Source of the DNA: Druceiella hillmani
Taxonomy: Eukaryota; Arthropoda; Insecta; Lepidoptera; Hepialidae
Assembly: GCA_039881145.1 (NCBI GenBank)
Contig: JAYKKI010000074.1
Location: forward strand, 11,969,501 to 12,033,500
Direction of reading: 5' to 3'
Length of the DNA: 64,000 nt
Both the position numbers and the translations under genes were made by a program. Under the pieces are notes generated by a model, which saw only the letters and a list, made by a program, of their open reading frames with translations, searched no databases and was not told the origin of the DNA. Shown piece after piece: positions 41,401-53,696 of the stretch (its first letter is position 1; the number at the start of each line of letters is the position of its first letter).

Positions 41401-41719
41401 TAAAAATATTTTTGGTGACTATATGATACAAGCAATCAAAACTTAGATAAATAGTTTTCTTTATTACTTTGTAACTTTTTGAAGAATTGACCTTGGCAAT
41501 TTAATTATCGAATATTTCCGTAAAGGAAGATGTGTTTAAATATTACGCTTGTAAGAAAGCTCACAGATTGAAAAGTTGAAAATAGAGCGACTTAAATAAA
41601 AGAAGTAAAAATAGAAGAAATGTATTTAATCTTTATTTATTCTATTAATATTATTTTTCTGATTTAATTACAGCTCCTTAGGAACTGCTTTGCGTACAAA
41701 TTATGCTGAGGGTCTGCTA

Positions 41720-41950
41720 AAACATATGTAAGTGTGGCGGCTTCAGGTATTTAATCTCCGATACACGGGCGGTGGCAGATCGAAATGGTTAATAATACGT
41801 GCATAGTTGATGTAAAATCCGCGCCTCAAGATTATCTGCTGCCAATAGAACCTAATTAGCGCGATTACAGGGCGTAAGTTACATTGCACCTTAATAATGC
41901 TAGCGACTGTACATCGAAGTATCGTATGCATGAAGGGTGGGCTCACATCG
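41720..41950. promoter_or_regulatory. GC-richer island, candidate cis-regulatory element
   Basis: An island of balanced base composition with CCTAATTAGCGCGATTACAG (two homeodomain-type cores) and GGTTAATAATACGTGCATAG. No coding match. The regulatory role is inference. Confidence 0.25.
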
Positions 41951-43379
41951 TACTTTTTTGAAATACATTTATTCTACTATATATTTCCATGAGTTTCGTG
42001 CCAAAGTGTTAAAGAATAAGTGCACATAATTTACTTATGTAATTTAATATTTTGTCGTATATAAACACAGATTGAAATGAAATATTGAAATAGTGCAGTA
42101 ACAAGCTTTTTTAATTGTCTACATAAGAATTCTAAATGATGCTCATCACTGACAAAAATAATATCGTTCAAGCATGAAATATGTTAATATATTAATACAA
42201 GTTTTAGAATATATTGATAGCAATATGTAATTGCTTGTAATTAATTTCAATATAATTTTGAAGCGCATCAATTTGTAACCTCAAAGATGCTTTAAATTTT
42301 CTTCAACGTATCTTGTTGATTTTAAATAAAGAACTTTTGAGTTTTGTTATTGGAAAAGATTGAAAGTATTAATTGATCAGATGAAGTAACCAATGACTAG
42401 AAACTGTAGCATGTTAATGTAAAAAGAGAAATAATAAAAATGAAAAAAAACTGTATCTTTTAGAAAATATTGTTGAACAGAATTTCAATAAAGCATGGGA
42501 GATGTCCAATATTTTCTAATTGTCGGTCGGTTTTATCGACCAGCAATAAAAAAATATTGAAATCGATAACTGAAAAGAGTGGCGGTATCGATAAAAAGGG
42601 AGAGAGGTATCATGGAAAAGCTAAAGCTGTCAATGAAAGATCATCATATGTACAAACATTTTCATGTAGGTACTATTACAACAGGACAGTTGTTCGTTAT
42701 TTTTTATTATTTCGTTAATTTTCAATGTGATCCATATAAAATTATACTATTCCGATAGAATTCAGGCTCATTTTGTAGTTGTCGCAATAAGCGTATTCTG
42801 AATCTTTTAGATTTCATTTTCTCGTTTCGAACTTATATTTAGATTTCCTTTTTTTTGCAATGTATTTTTGTGTTTTTGTTTGAATAGTATTATTCTGACT
42901 AAATACTCCTGCTTTGAAATACACAATTCAAATTTTAAAAATTTTGATCTATTTGAAATTCTCTGCGTCAAAAGTTCTATGGTAAACTGGATGTGAGAAC
43001 TGAATTACGTACTATAGAATTCGTTTTCGTTTTTAGTTTTTATTTGTTGTTCGTCCGTCTTTAGAAATCTATAAGGAGGAGTAGTTTTTATATTTCTTAA
43101 TTCTCTATTAAGGCTGGCATTTTTTTTGTCATTTTGTATAATTTTTTGCAACTTAAAATAGTGATATGTCATAACAATATAGGATAGTTGATTTGTCAAA
43201 TTACGGGCCACAACCATTATTTTTAGATAAATAAAATTAAATCTGAAAAAATATTAAACTATTTAACTTATTTCATCGCATCATTGCAATTGACATGCAA
43301 ACGCGAAGCTTTTAATATTAACTGTTGACTATATCATGGCAATTCAGTACCAGAATACATGAAGGTAATCTGACGTTGG

Positions 43380-43560
43380 AGTGAATTAGCGGTGCTAGTG
43401 AGGGGGACATATTTATATAACGATAAATAGTGGAACCCCTCTCGAGTTCCGCCCTTTATGTTGGCCGTTAAACTTTATAACTCCAACTTGCCGCCGCCGA
43501 AAAATAGTTTTATTATACGCCCTCCCGTGGGTTTTTCTCCCCTAATCCACATTTTACAAT
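43380..43560. promoter_or_regulatory. GC-richer island, candidate cis-regulatory element
   Basis: Contains GGCCGTTAAACTTTATAACT, GCCGCCGCCG and TTTTATTATACGCCCTCCC; the TTTATAA/TTTATTA cores are of the Hox/Caudal type. No open frame of note. The regulatory role is inference. Confidence 0.25.
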
Positions 43561-43989
43561 ATGGAATGCGTTCTATTTAAATTACATTTCCCAATTAGAC
43601 GTCTTATTTGAACTTGTAGGAAGTAATTGAATTATATTGTTAAATATTTTAAACACTTTAGAAGTTACAAGGGGTTAGTCGACAGCTATGCAAGTCAGAG
43701 TATATTAAAGATATGTTAACTTATAATGATTGCCACTATATTAAATTGAATTATTAGAGTTTTGATTAAATTTGGTTGACCCAGTTTTTCATACAGAGAT
43801 TTCCACCAATGACAGAAAAAAATTTATTACCCTATCTTTAAATTCTTATCATATTTATCAGTAGTTTGTTTACTTCATTAATCAAACGTTATCGCAAATT
43901 ACAAAAATAATTTATGTAAACAAGAACAATAATTTGGAGCTAATAACAAAATAATATTAGCACCACGATAAGGTTGTATTTATGTACAA

Positions 43990-44086
<97 letters not shown>

Positions 44087-44087
44087 A
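43990..44087. repeat. (TA)n microsatellite, long
   Basis: About 98 bases of TA with single G and A interruptions. Confidence 0.95.
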
Positions 44088-44529
44088 ACAATCTGACAAT
44101 GCTTTGCCTCAAGCATTGGTACTAGGAAGATGAAATTTAGAGATAACTTTTGTACCATGACGTAAGGATTTTTTATAACTCGACTCTTAAAGGAGTAAAG
44201 TGACGGTTCAAGGTTAGTATTAATAAAATATTAGACGGCTCTATCAATCCAAAAATTTGTGAAAGTACTCAAAAAAATGTTAAATTCGACTAATAATCTG
44301 CTCATTTGTAATACAAAGTGACAACAGATCCATCCAATTTATTTGCAGGACTTTAGATTTATTTGTCCTCGAGGCAAAGTTTGGGTTTGATTAACAGTGA
44401 CATACATTGTCTTCGATTCAATATTGAAAGACACTTTTTCAACCGCTGTTTACGACGCGAGAGTTTAACCCTTATGTTTTTGAGATAAATTCAAAGAATA
44501 TCTATTAATTTTTATTCCTAACTAAATAA

Positions 44530-44700
44530 AACTACATGATGTAGTATTATACGTACTTTGTTTAAATTATAAATAACCACGACCTAGGTTTCGTTGTATG
44601 AAAACATTTTCAGATTGGTAATTTAAAACTTTATTCTCTTCCAATTGCCCACCTGAAGATGTTGTCATACTACGAAACCTAGGTCGTGGTTAATAATTTA
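44530..44700. mobile_element. Hammerhead-type inverted-pair element, copy A
   Basis: Two head-to-head arms: 44576-44614 (minus sense) and 44653-44692 (plus sense). Each ends in CGAAACCTAGGTCGTGGTTA when read in its own sense. The left border AAACTACATGATGTAGTATTAT (44530-44551) matches copies B and C. The right border has diverged. This is the most decayed copy outside the arms. See the ribozyme entry at 44649-44689. Confidence 0.75.
44649..44689 (+). ncRNA. Candidate minimal type I hammerhead ribozyme (copy A, right arm)
   Basis: Stem I strand CCAC (44649-44652) is followed by the core CTGAAGA (44653-44659) and one extra T. Stem II is GTTGT/ACTAC (44661-44673) with one T-T mismatch and loop CAT. 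Then come GAAA (44674-44677), stem III halves CC and GG around TA, then T and C (cleavage site 44685), and stem I strand GTGG (44686-44689) pairing with CCAC. Position 7 of the hammerhead core may be any base, so CTGAAGA is allowed. The loop of stem III is too small for a monomer. ACCTAGGT is self-complementary, so dimer folding would be required, as described for Penelope-element hammerheads. The extra T before stem II is a weakness. The left arm has CTGAAAA and is probably dead. Confidence 0.5.
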
Positions 44701-46413
44701 AATAAGTTAGATATGATACATAATGCAATTTCATATAGTTGGAAATGAAAATTAAGTAATAATAAATTTTTATAAAATTAACAACAAACATATTCAATAT
44801 CAAGGGATATCTGTTAGAAGAATTTTAAAGTTATGAGAGGAAGGCCATATAAAGCATTCAATAATTGAGATGTTCACATTGAGTATTGAGTTATACATTA
44901 TTCTCAGAGAGTTTAGTAGGTAACAATTTGATTTCATCATCAAATGAGCAAAAGTTAACTTACAATCAATGTAATACATCTAAGTTACATGCGTTTTCAC
45001 GCTTTACACGCATTTTCTTCTTGGACGTCTCAAATCACACCTTTCCCTTGGCAAAATTAAGGAATATTCGGCGTCACCATAGTTGCCACTTTTTTTGCAA
45101 TCGCCACTTCACTGCAGCAATGGAGTCGGACTTTGCACGTTGGGTTTAACAAAGCAATCTTGCCGAAGAGTTCAAAAACGCTAAAATTATAAACTAGTAT
45201 TGTGAAAATAGGAGGTACTGAAGCTTTCCATTAGATTTTACAGGACACTGGGTAGTGAAAACGCAATTGGTAATGTGACAGCGTTGCTGGTAAGAGGTTT
45301 CTTTCAGTCGATGTAATCAGAACGACTCTCAAAATATTTTTGTGGCTTTGTATTAATGTATTATAGTTTTCCAAAATTATGATAGTATATTCGAGTGACG
45401 AAATGTCTACCTGTAAATTTTCTGATATTCGACTCAAACTCGAGACCAGTAATTACTCAGAAACACAGGGTGCAATGGCAAATTCAGACGAATTTTTTGC
45501 GTTAGCCATAGAGAACCGACCTAAATTAAAAAATAAATATTATATAATAATAAAAAAAACATAGTTAAAGTATTTTAAATAAAAAAAATTATACTGTAAT
45601 GTAAGAACAACAGTTTGACATATCAATAATATAACAAGATATTCTTGCTGTTTGGCTACGGACCCCAAAAACGTGAAATTATGTTTGAAAATAAACAACG
45701 CTGATTACTTTTAAGGAGTTAGGCTATACAATTATAGATAAAATTGTTTACAATATCTTCGTAAATTTTTTCCATCAAAAATTTAGGAAAATACTAAAAA
45801 CAAATAAAATTTAACCCACACCCAATCAATAATATTACAGATCATATTTTCTTCACGATCTAAGAATTTTACATGTAGGAATCTATGTGTTTGCAATATT
45901 TTTCTATATATTCACATTAATGTGGTCAAGACAAACTACTTTGCCATCACATATATTAAAATCAACTCAATTTCTTTCGCTTGAACACACGGTCTGCCAG
46001 GAACTTTTTAGTGAGTGAGTTAGATTTTGTTACAGTCTCGAAAATGTTTACTTATAATTTGTCGGTTTTTATTCTGCCATTGCACATAAATGAATCTCAA
46101 GTCCCTTAGACAACATTCTACAAGAACAACGAGGTACACAAATTGTAATCTGTACTCCAAGCATTACCTCAATGAAAACCTCATTTTAAATGGTTGTGTT
46201 GTGCTCTAACAAATATAAAGTAAGAAGTCTAAAAAATTGTATTTTTGTTTCTACTCTAATTCAGATATTGATGTATTATCCAAAGAAGACTTCCCCCCCG
46301 CCCGCCTCTGATGAATGATACTGTACTATATTTTTGTTTATTAAAAGTCATAAATGTAGTAATATTTTTCTGTAATAACAAATAGATATGTCCTCCAATA
46401 AAACGATGACTGT

Positions 46414-46414
46414 G

Positions 46415-46452
<38 letters not shown>

Positions 46453-46479
46453 ATATGTATATATGTAAGTATATATATA

Positions 46480-46536
<57 letters not shown>

Positions 46537-46548
46537 ATATATATATAT
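46414..46548. repeat. (TA)n microsatellite, compound
   Basis: TA tracts separated by TACATGTATATATG-type segments; the longest array in the window. Confidence 0.95.
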
Positions 46549-46599
46549 TATATGTGCCAAAGTCCTTCTTGAAGATCGCCTCCATGAGATGAAAAATCC

Positions 46600-47010
46600 C
46601 TAACGCTTGCTCGCAAATGAAACACGAGCGACTCACAGTTCGTTTACAATATGGGCGCGTTTGCTCAGTTTCGGAACTAATCACTCGTTTGGGGGTATCC
46701 CGTTGGCGATAGGAACGAAGTATCTGTCATAAAAATACAATTGTTTTCGTATAATGCACGTAACACAAGGGCGTTTCCCAAACGGAAGTCTGTAGCCTTT
46801 TGGGCGGAATTCCTTATTCAAAAATAATGAAATGAAAACGAAAGAAGGCGCACGATTTACCAAAATTTCACCCGAGGTTTATCGAATTACATTTTTGCAG
46901 GCATCTAATTGTGGTCAGAATGGTGCTGCTAAATAAAGTCGCCACAATTTGACATCAAGTGCGCTGGTCAGGTACAGCGACGCTCGTTGAAAGGTTGATC
47001 GTGTGAATAC
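46600..47010. promoter_or_regulatory. GC-richer island, candidate cis-regulatory element or unrecognised exon
   Basis: About 400 bases of balanced composition (for example GGGGGTATCCCGTTGGCGAT, AAGGGCGTTTCCCAAACGG). The open frame on the minus strand at 46681-46863 matches nothing I know. Confidence 0.25.
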
Positions 47011-49172
47011 GTTAAATATTTGATTAGACCAGCCAAATAAATGTGATATTGTTGAATGGAGTAAATGAAAACACCACTAATGTATGTAAATACTGAAATC
47101 ACAATTTTGTGAGCGGCGAAAATATTTTGTAAAATAAAATAATTTTCGGAACTAAGTCACTTTATTGCTTCTATCTTGAGACATACGTGCTAATAAAAAT
47201 TTATGAAAATGAAAATACTTTTTATCAAATACCACAATTATCGTAGTCACGTTAATCAAATTTCTTTCTCACGAAGTATAGTATATGGATTTTTGTTGCG
47301 GAATGAATTTTAAGCGAATCGTTCTATAATTTGGACCATCATCTATAATTTGGTGCAAGTTTGAGACTCCCAGATTTGAAAAAATATTACTTCCAGAACA
47401 TTAAAAAAAAATAATTTTACATGATACATACCTAGCATAAGGTATGTGTTTAATGTATATTTTTTTAAATGGTTACGGAATTCATTGTGAACGTGCTTCA
47501 CCTGTTCTTAGTTGGTTTTTATTTTTATGTACTAAGAAGCTGTGATAGTATGATTTCGCTTCATTAAACGTAAGAGCATTAGATATAACGAAAATGAGTT
47601 TTATACCCATTGCGGTTTGTTCATTTCCTAGAGCTTTTAAAAGCAATGATATGTAACATTTTAAAAATTTTAATCAATCCGTTGCTTTTCAAGAAAAATA
47701 ACAGGTTCAATTAGTTTCAGGGTGTCTGGACATCTCATCCCTTCTCCAACCTTTCACAGGATAAGAATCGCATTTTCCATCATTTTCATTGCACCACCAT
47801 TTTTATGGGTGTGTCATTGATGTTTATAACCCAAATAAATAAAATAATATGGAAATTATAGATTATATTTTTATTAATTGCAAATAATTACTTAAATGCT
47901 AATATTTGTTAATGCAATATGTTTTATTTGCGCACTTCAATTTTAAAAAATGCTACAAATCTCTGTTGTTATTTAAGGAGTTTTCCTAATGTATAAATTT
48001 AGTCACGTGCTATAATGGTATTTTTTTTTAATTACTTATCAATACTTTGTGAATTGTCATTATATAGCATCGCATAGTACTTAAAAAATAAAAAAATTAT
48101 AATCGATTGGTTTTTTACTACCAAAAATTTATTAATATTTAAAGTCCCTCCTGCAAATGAAAATATTTTATTCCCTTGGATATTTTATTTTTGGTTTTTC
48201 ATAAAAATCCAATCTTCAAATAATAAAATCTGACAAGTATATTATCCTAGATTTTATATTTTTTTTATATATGCAACATTTTTTACTCCTGTGAAAGGTA
48301 CATCAGGCAATATATTCACAATTTTAAAGGTTTACAAGTGTCTAAGTCTACAAGAAACCCTCGTAGAATGAGTTTTTATTTCACCATTTCATCATGTTGT
48401 TCTATTTACCTGCTGTGATGAAATATGGTAATCAAAGAGTTAAGTTTGCGTTCAAGATATCCATCTCTCTCAGTGTATTATCTGTATGTCACATAAAAAA
48501 CCGGGCACCCTTTCCACAATTGTTTTATTAAAGTGTCGAGAAAGAGATCAAGTTTTAACCTAGTAAATATAAGGTTTACCGTTAACTACATAATTTATGT
48601 AATTACCAAGTAGGTAAACCAATTTTTATACATAGCGTGTTGTATTATTTGGGAGGTATAAGTGGGTTGATATGGGTACCAAGAATTTTTTTTCAAATTT
48701 TATGTAGAATAATCTTCGAGATAAGTGAAAAAGTACCAAAAATTATGTCATGTTATTAAAAATTCTGTTCCTTACTTCCGAAACTACTAAATCTAAAATT
48801 ATAAAAAAGCAATGGGATAAAGGTTGCGAAAAAACTGTGAAAATGATTTTAGATTCCATATTTTTGAAATATTTGTTATTATGTACATTTATGTCCCCAT
48901 TAATTAATAATATTAGTTATTACTCAATAATTATTATGCAAGAAAGTGTGTATTAGTGATGACATAATAAATAAGGTAATTTCACTTCAAACGACATACG
49001 GAATCTTCCATGCGTGAGTCAGACACGCACTAGACTGGCATTTACTTCTTTATTTACACACACGTGCAATTACCGTTACATTACAGGTAACCTATTCATA
49101 ACGATAAGAAATTAATGGTTTGACAAAGTGCAAATGTGAGATTAAACATGAACACAAATTACATGAGAACTA

Positions 49173-49532
49173 TTATACAAAAGATAACGAATACAAAATT
49201 CGGCAATTAAATTCACTCGTCATATATGAATCACACTCTGTTGCGACTGCGATCAGGTGACTGAGCAGTAGAACACTGCGGGAAACTGAAGAGTTCTGAT
49301 ATAGTTTGGTTCTAGAAGGTGGTATAACAAACAGGTGATGATTACGTGAACGCAGGAAATTGTCAGGTACGAAGAAGGAAAATTTAGTCAATAATACAGT
49401 GGACTGAATTTTTGCTTTTAATAGTTGGAAAATAAATTTAATTAGTGCAAGATCTCTTATGAGATGCAAAGAACGGAAACCTGGTATACCAAAAAGGACA
49501 TTAGGAGGAAATGGAAAGGGGAAGTAACCACA

Positions 49533-49599
<67 letters not shown>

Positions 49600-50440
49600 G
49601 GAAGAACTTCTTTTGGACACGTTGAATCATTAAGCTGTACTGCGTGTGCCTGGCTGTAAGCTGTCAGCCGCTTGCTGCACGACGACGGCGCTCTCTCGAC
49701 GGACTCAACGACGGCGCTGATGTCACACTGCAACCGTTTGCTATTTGCTGCACCCTTGAAGACAGCAAAACGTTTCATGTCGTTCGCGAATAACAAACGA
49801 CGCGTAATTTTCACCACGTGACCAATATCGTTTACCAAAATTGTGAAAAGTAGAGGCTCGAGATTTAAACCCTGGCTCACTACCGATCGTATAAAGTAAG
49901 GCTCGGATGTAAAGTTATCCACTCGTACGTATTGTTTTCTATCCGCAAGATACGAAGACAAAAATCGTAAAAGTGGAATGGAGAACCCTGTTGCGCCAAG
50001 ACGATTAAATAAGATACGGTTATTTACACGATTGAAAGCTTTCTGGTAGTCAAAATATGCAACATCTACTTGAGATGCGAGGTCAACGTGATAGGCAATA
50101 TAGTCAAGGAAGCATAAAAGTTTCGTTACCACCAAACGTTCGATTCGAAACCCATGCTGCTTATCGCAGGTTTGACCTAGGTAGCTCGAGTATATGTTGC
50201 AATGTGGAACAAAGTCAAACAATTTAACCGGCGCAGAGAGGATAGTGATCGGTCTGAAATGATTTACATTTGATCCCGTGCCACCTTTAGGTATAGGTGT
50301 TACCAGAGTCATTTTTCAATGCGAGCGATGGGTGCCATTTTTAAGCGAAACACTAAATATATGTTTTAAAGGTTTCATAAAAATAACAGCGCAAGCTTTT
50401 CGTACATATTGTACGTAAACCATCGGATTTTGTTAATAAG
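49173..50440 (-). pseudogene. LINE reverse transcriptase, catalytic site mutated, with in-frame (TA)n insertion
   Basis: The longest frame is 379 codons (49173-50312). It reads TLVTPIPKGG, HFRPITILS, QHGFR, YFDYQKAFNRV (residues 87-97, polymerase motif A), SQGLNLEPLLF (146-156, motif B) and LFANDMK (174-180). The last corresponds to FADD, with the third-position Asp replaced by Asn, so polymerase activity is lost. A (TA)n array then encodes alternating Ile-Tyr. The frame continues with RDLALIKFIFQLL, FVPDNFLRSRNHHLFVIP and a K.YQNSSVSR block, the family's C-terminal region. Immediately upstream, the same frame reads IFSVSLKNGTHRSH and then a TGA where the family has Trp. Homology therefore extends to about 50440, and the ATG at 50312 is not a true start. 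Confidence 0.85.
49540..49594. repeat. (TA)n microsatellite inside the LINE frame
   Basis: About 55 bases of TA lying between the polymerase and C-terminal regions of the reverse transcriptase without breaking its frame. Confidence 0.95.
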
Positions 50441-50460
50441 TTATTGCTTAGTTCATTCAA

Positions 50461-51131
50461 CTTTATTTATTTAACCAACTTCGTGCTTCTGTTTACTAGC
50501 ACTTTACCTACTTGTATATTCTCGCGCTATTATAAAGGTAACTTAGCTGATTTTAAAATTATCAACTTTTCGATACTGGTCTAATAAATATTGCTGGTTA
50601 ATAGTTTTATTAATGTTCTTATTTATATACTTGACTTTATTTTTTAATATTTCAAATAAAAAAGCAAATTAGCCGTTTTTCTCTAAACCTACGAAGTCAA
50701 TAAAACCAGTGGAACTAAAACGTACCGAACAATAAAACGGGAATGTCTTTAATCTTTGTGTTGTCAGTTAAATTTAAAGTAAAAATAAAAGTAAGTCTTA
50801 CAATATTGTCGAGTAACGTAAAAGGGACCACTCAATATTATTTCCGTTTAAATTTTTGTGTTTTTCTCAAATTAACGTTTTCTTAAAAAAGAATGAAAGC
50901 AATTAGCAAAAGCATAACGCAGAATAAAATAACCTTTTAAGAAAAACAATACTATAATTGAATTTTAAACACACGCGTGAATTATTATTCAGTATTAATA
51001 TATCACTTTCGCTGGAAGTCAATATTATTTGTAATTTGTAGAAAACAATTCAATTTATAATCGTAAAAGATATGAATCTGCCAAAGTTGATGGATAGCGA
51101 ATATTACGAGGATAACTTTGATAAATGTATA
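50461..51131. other. Non-coding, no gene seen
   Basis: AT-rich spacer between the LINE and the pogo-like element, ending in the TA target site at 51130-51131. Confidence 0.6.
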
Positions 51132-51318
51132 GGGGAAGGTGGGCATGAATGAGCCAGTTTTGGAAACTAACTCGTTTTAATATCTGAAACTCATTAAAAC
51201 TAAATGGTTTATATTTAAATTAAAAATTTGTTTATTGCTCTTTAACATACAGTTATCAATTATTCCTTAAAGAAACATTTTAATAATAAATTTCACCTTT
51301 TTAAAAAAAAAGGAAATC

Positions 51319-51373
51319 GGCTCTTTCATAGCTTGTAGTCATTGAAAGAGCCACCAGATTTTATGAAAGAGTC
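51319..51373. repeat. Subterminal repeats of the TIR inner motif
   Basis: GGCTCTTTCAT (51319-51329), TGAAAGAGCC (51343-51352) and ATGAAAGAGTC (51363-51373) repeat the inner half of the TIR (ATGAAWGAGCC) about 170-220 bases inside the left end. The first two form an inverted pair. They could be extra transposase-binding sites; that role is inference. Confidence 0.85.
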
Positions 51374-51628
51374 TCACACGATATAACAAACTATTTAGAT
51401 AAATATCTTTAAAAATTGAACAATATAACTAAGAAATGGCACTTTATATCACAATACTATAAGTACTATATGAGATCACTAGTATACATTAATTATATAG
51501 AATATTAGAAAGTATTTATTAACGTGAAAAAGTTATTCAAAATAAAAATCTTCCTAAAACATCCCTATTTACCTAACATTAATCAGACTTTCATATCGGT
51601 ATTAGGAACTAGAGGTAGAAAAATAAAA

Positions 51629-53560
51629 TCAGAAACATTTCTTGCAAAAATAATTAAGTGCTCCTTTTATTCCACAAGTCTCGTACCCCCAAAGATCGCA
51701 AAGTTTACATTGATACCATTCCTCTTTGCTTTTACTGTAAAGCCCATTACAAACCACACAAATCTCCGTATTAGCTTTCGACTTTAGGACTGCTTCAGAA
51801 GCTGGAGTCTTTTTCTTAATTAGAGACAACACCTGATTATCGGAATCCGAAGAGTCACTGTGCAGTGCCACATTGAAATCGCTGTTGCCATCATCATTTG
51901 CTTTTGGCTTTAAACATTTAACAGTCTTTTTTGTAGTCATATTTTTCACCAACTTTTTCTTGTTACTTGCCTATTTTTCCGCAATTTTGTCCTTCTCTGG
52001 AGTGTCAGTGATAATCGCTGATGTCATTTTGCGATTCTTCTGTTTTTGTAATCTAGGCGCCGCTTTCAAAAAGGGCCTGACCTGCTCCGGAGTCATTTGT
52101 TGATCGCTGGATAGTGACACGTATTCATTAATAGGAGTTATGCTCCTCTGCAATCCAGAAGTGCTGGGAAAAGATGTGTTTAATATAGAAGGAGTTGCTT
52201 CGCGTTGATTAGCGTCGATATCGTTAAATGGTTCGGGTCTATCCGTCACGAAGGAAGAGAGAAAATCTTCATCAGAAAATGTGTTGCTATTTAATGGGTA
52301 AATCCCAGTTTTGCTGAAGCCTGAAGTTACATTTTTTGAACTAAGTGCGTGAAGATATGTTTCTTTCACAAATTGACCTACTTGGTAGATTGTAATGGTC
52401 TTTCCAGGATTCGACAGCATCCATTCGTTCATAGCAACACGGTATCGTGTTTTGAATGGACCATACACAGAAACATCCAAGGGTTGTAATTTATGGCTGC
52501 AGTGTGGTGGAAATGTTACTATGAAAATGGAATTTTTTCTGGCAAATTCAACCACACTTCGGTTAACATGTGAGCTATGATTGTCCATCAGTATTAATGT
52601 GGGATTATCAATTGAAGGTCTGACGTGTAAGACAAAATATTCCAGAGCTTTTAAAAAGCACTCTTCGTTCATCCATCCAGACAAATTTGCAAGTCCCAGA
52701 GCTCCAGGGGGTCCATTACTTAGCATAACATCTTTATAATGCACATGAGGGAAGATAAACACCGGTGGCAGAAAACCTCCTAAAGCATTGATGAAAAATA
52801 GCGTTGTTACCAGCATTCCTCGCTCTGCTGATGTAACTTGACCTATCTGTTTTGATCCCCGTTCGCCAATAATTTTAGGTGGATTAGTCTCAGTGCTGCA
52901 ACCAGTTTCATCTGTATTAAATATCATGTGTGGAGGAAACTCATATTTTTCATAAACGGATGATAGTTTATCAAAAAACTGGCCGACGTTAGTTTTATTA
53001 AAACTCGTCGCTCTTGAAAGTGATGTGCTTTCTGGTTTTCTAATGGCCAGATCTTTATTTCGCTGCATGAATCCTCTGAACCAATCATCATTAGCAATGT
53101 TTTTATTTGACCATGTTTCTGGGCATATCTTATTGGCTACTGCATAGTCATATGCTAATTTTTTGGTTTGATTTCTTGTCAGGCCATAACACATTTTGGA
53201 TGCAGTTTTAAGGTATTCAGCCAGTTTACTTTCCTGATCTAATGTGAAAATACGTTTATTGCCTATATTTGGACAATGATTGTAAGTCTTTTCACCGGAA
53301 GTTTTGAATTTTTTAACAATTTTTGCTAAATAAGCTCTAGATATATTGAATGCCAAAGCGGTTTTGTTTATTGACTGGTTTTGAAATACTATTTCGTTCA
53401 CTGCTTCTTCGATTGTAGAAACAGAAATAAATAATACACACCCAAGTTGTAACACAATTTTAAAGTTAAATCTAAATGTTTTATTGTAAGGGCGTTTAAA
53501 ACAACAGCATAAAACTTACTTTTGAACAGGAATTTTTTTGATTTGGCCTTGCTCCGCCAT
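51629..53560 (-). pseudogene. Pogo/Tigger/jerky-type transposase with C-terminal PHD-like finger; one in-frame stop
   Basis: This is the transposase of the surrounding element. The main frame (51971-53455, 494 codons) holds a psq-type helix-turn-helix (residues 15-52, NKTALAFNISRAYLAKI) and a CENP-B-type second helix-turn-helix (about 68-140). The DDE_1 core has NTDETG (Asp182), LMDNHSSH (Asp291) and LQPLDVSVYGPFK (Asp327), so the DDD triad is complete. A Ser/Thr/Pro-rich tail ends at TAG 51971-51973. The same frame reopens at once to 51629 and encodes ICVVCNGLYSKSKEEWYQC and then YFCKKCF, a Cys-rich PHD-like finger. The original product was thus about 610 residues. The frame's first codon at 53455 is not ATG. 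An upstream ATG at 53558-53560 starts a short basic peptide followed by a good donor (GTAAGT, 53514-53519), which suggests a small first exon. I could not place a phase-compatible acceptor with confidence. Confidence 0.9.
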
Positions 53561-53696
53561 TACGCTTCGGTGAACTGTCAAATCTTTGTGGGTCATAGAT
53601 TATCAATGTTGCCACCCGAAAATAAATTTAAAGTGGCGTTAATTTCATAAGGTTGGTTAAAAATGCAAGCGGCTCTTTCATACCCACCTTCCCCTA

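Larger units (their letters stand above)
36361..43989. other. Largely non-coding; islands noted separately
   Basis: AT-rich. It holds a short (TA)n at 40433-40447, GC-richer patches at 38250-38480, 38800-39010, 41720-41950 and 43380-43560, and the diverged duplication at 37081-37575. No transposon or RNA gene recognised. Confidence 0.5.
44721..49029. other. Non-coding, no gene seen
   Basis: AT-rich apart from the TA array at 46414-46548 and the island at 46600-47010. The 87-codon frame at 44886-45149 has no family motif. Confidence 0.5.
49030..50460 (-). mobile_element. Jockey/CR1-superfamily LINE, 5'-truncated
   Basis: This is the 3' part of an APE-type non-LTR retrotransposon on the minus strand. 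Recognisable sequence starts at about 50450 in the segment just before the polymerase fingers and runs through polymerase and thumb to a stop at 49173. About 120 bases of probable 3' UTR follow, with AATAAAG near 49055. The 5' truncation is typical of target-primed reverse transcription. The 3' boundary and target duplication are not clear. Confidence 0.8.
51132..53694 (-). mobile_element. Full-length pogo-like (Tc1/mariner superfamily) DNA transposon, 2,563 bp
   Basis: Left TIR 51132-51155 begins GGGGAAGGTGGGCATGAATG. The right TIR, 53671-53694, read in reverse complement, begins GGGGAAGGTGGGTATGAAAG; 22 of 24 bases agree. TA flanks both ends (51130-51131 and 53695-53696), the target duplication expected for this superfamily. 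The transposase lies on the minus strand. Both ends, the duplication and a nearly unbroken ORF survive, so this is the youngest autonomous-type element in the window. Confidence 0.93.
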
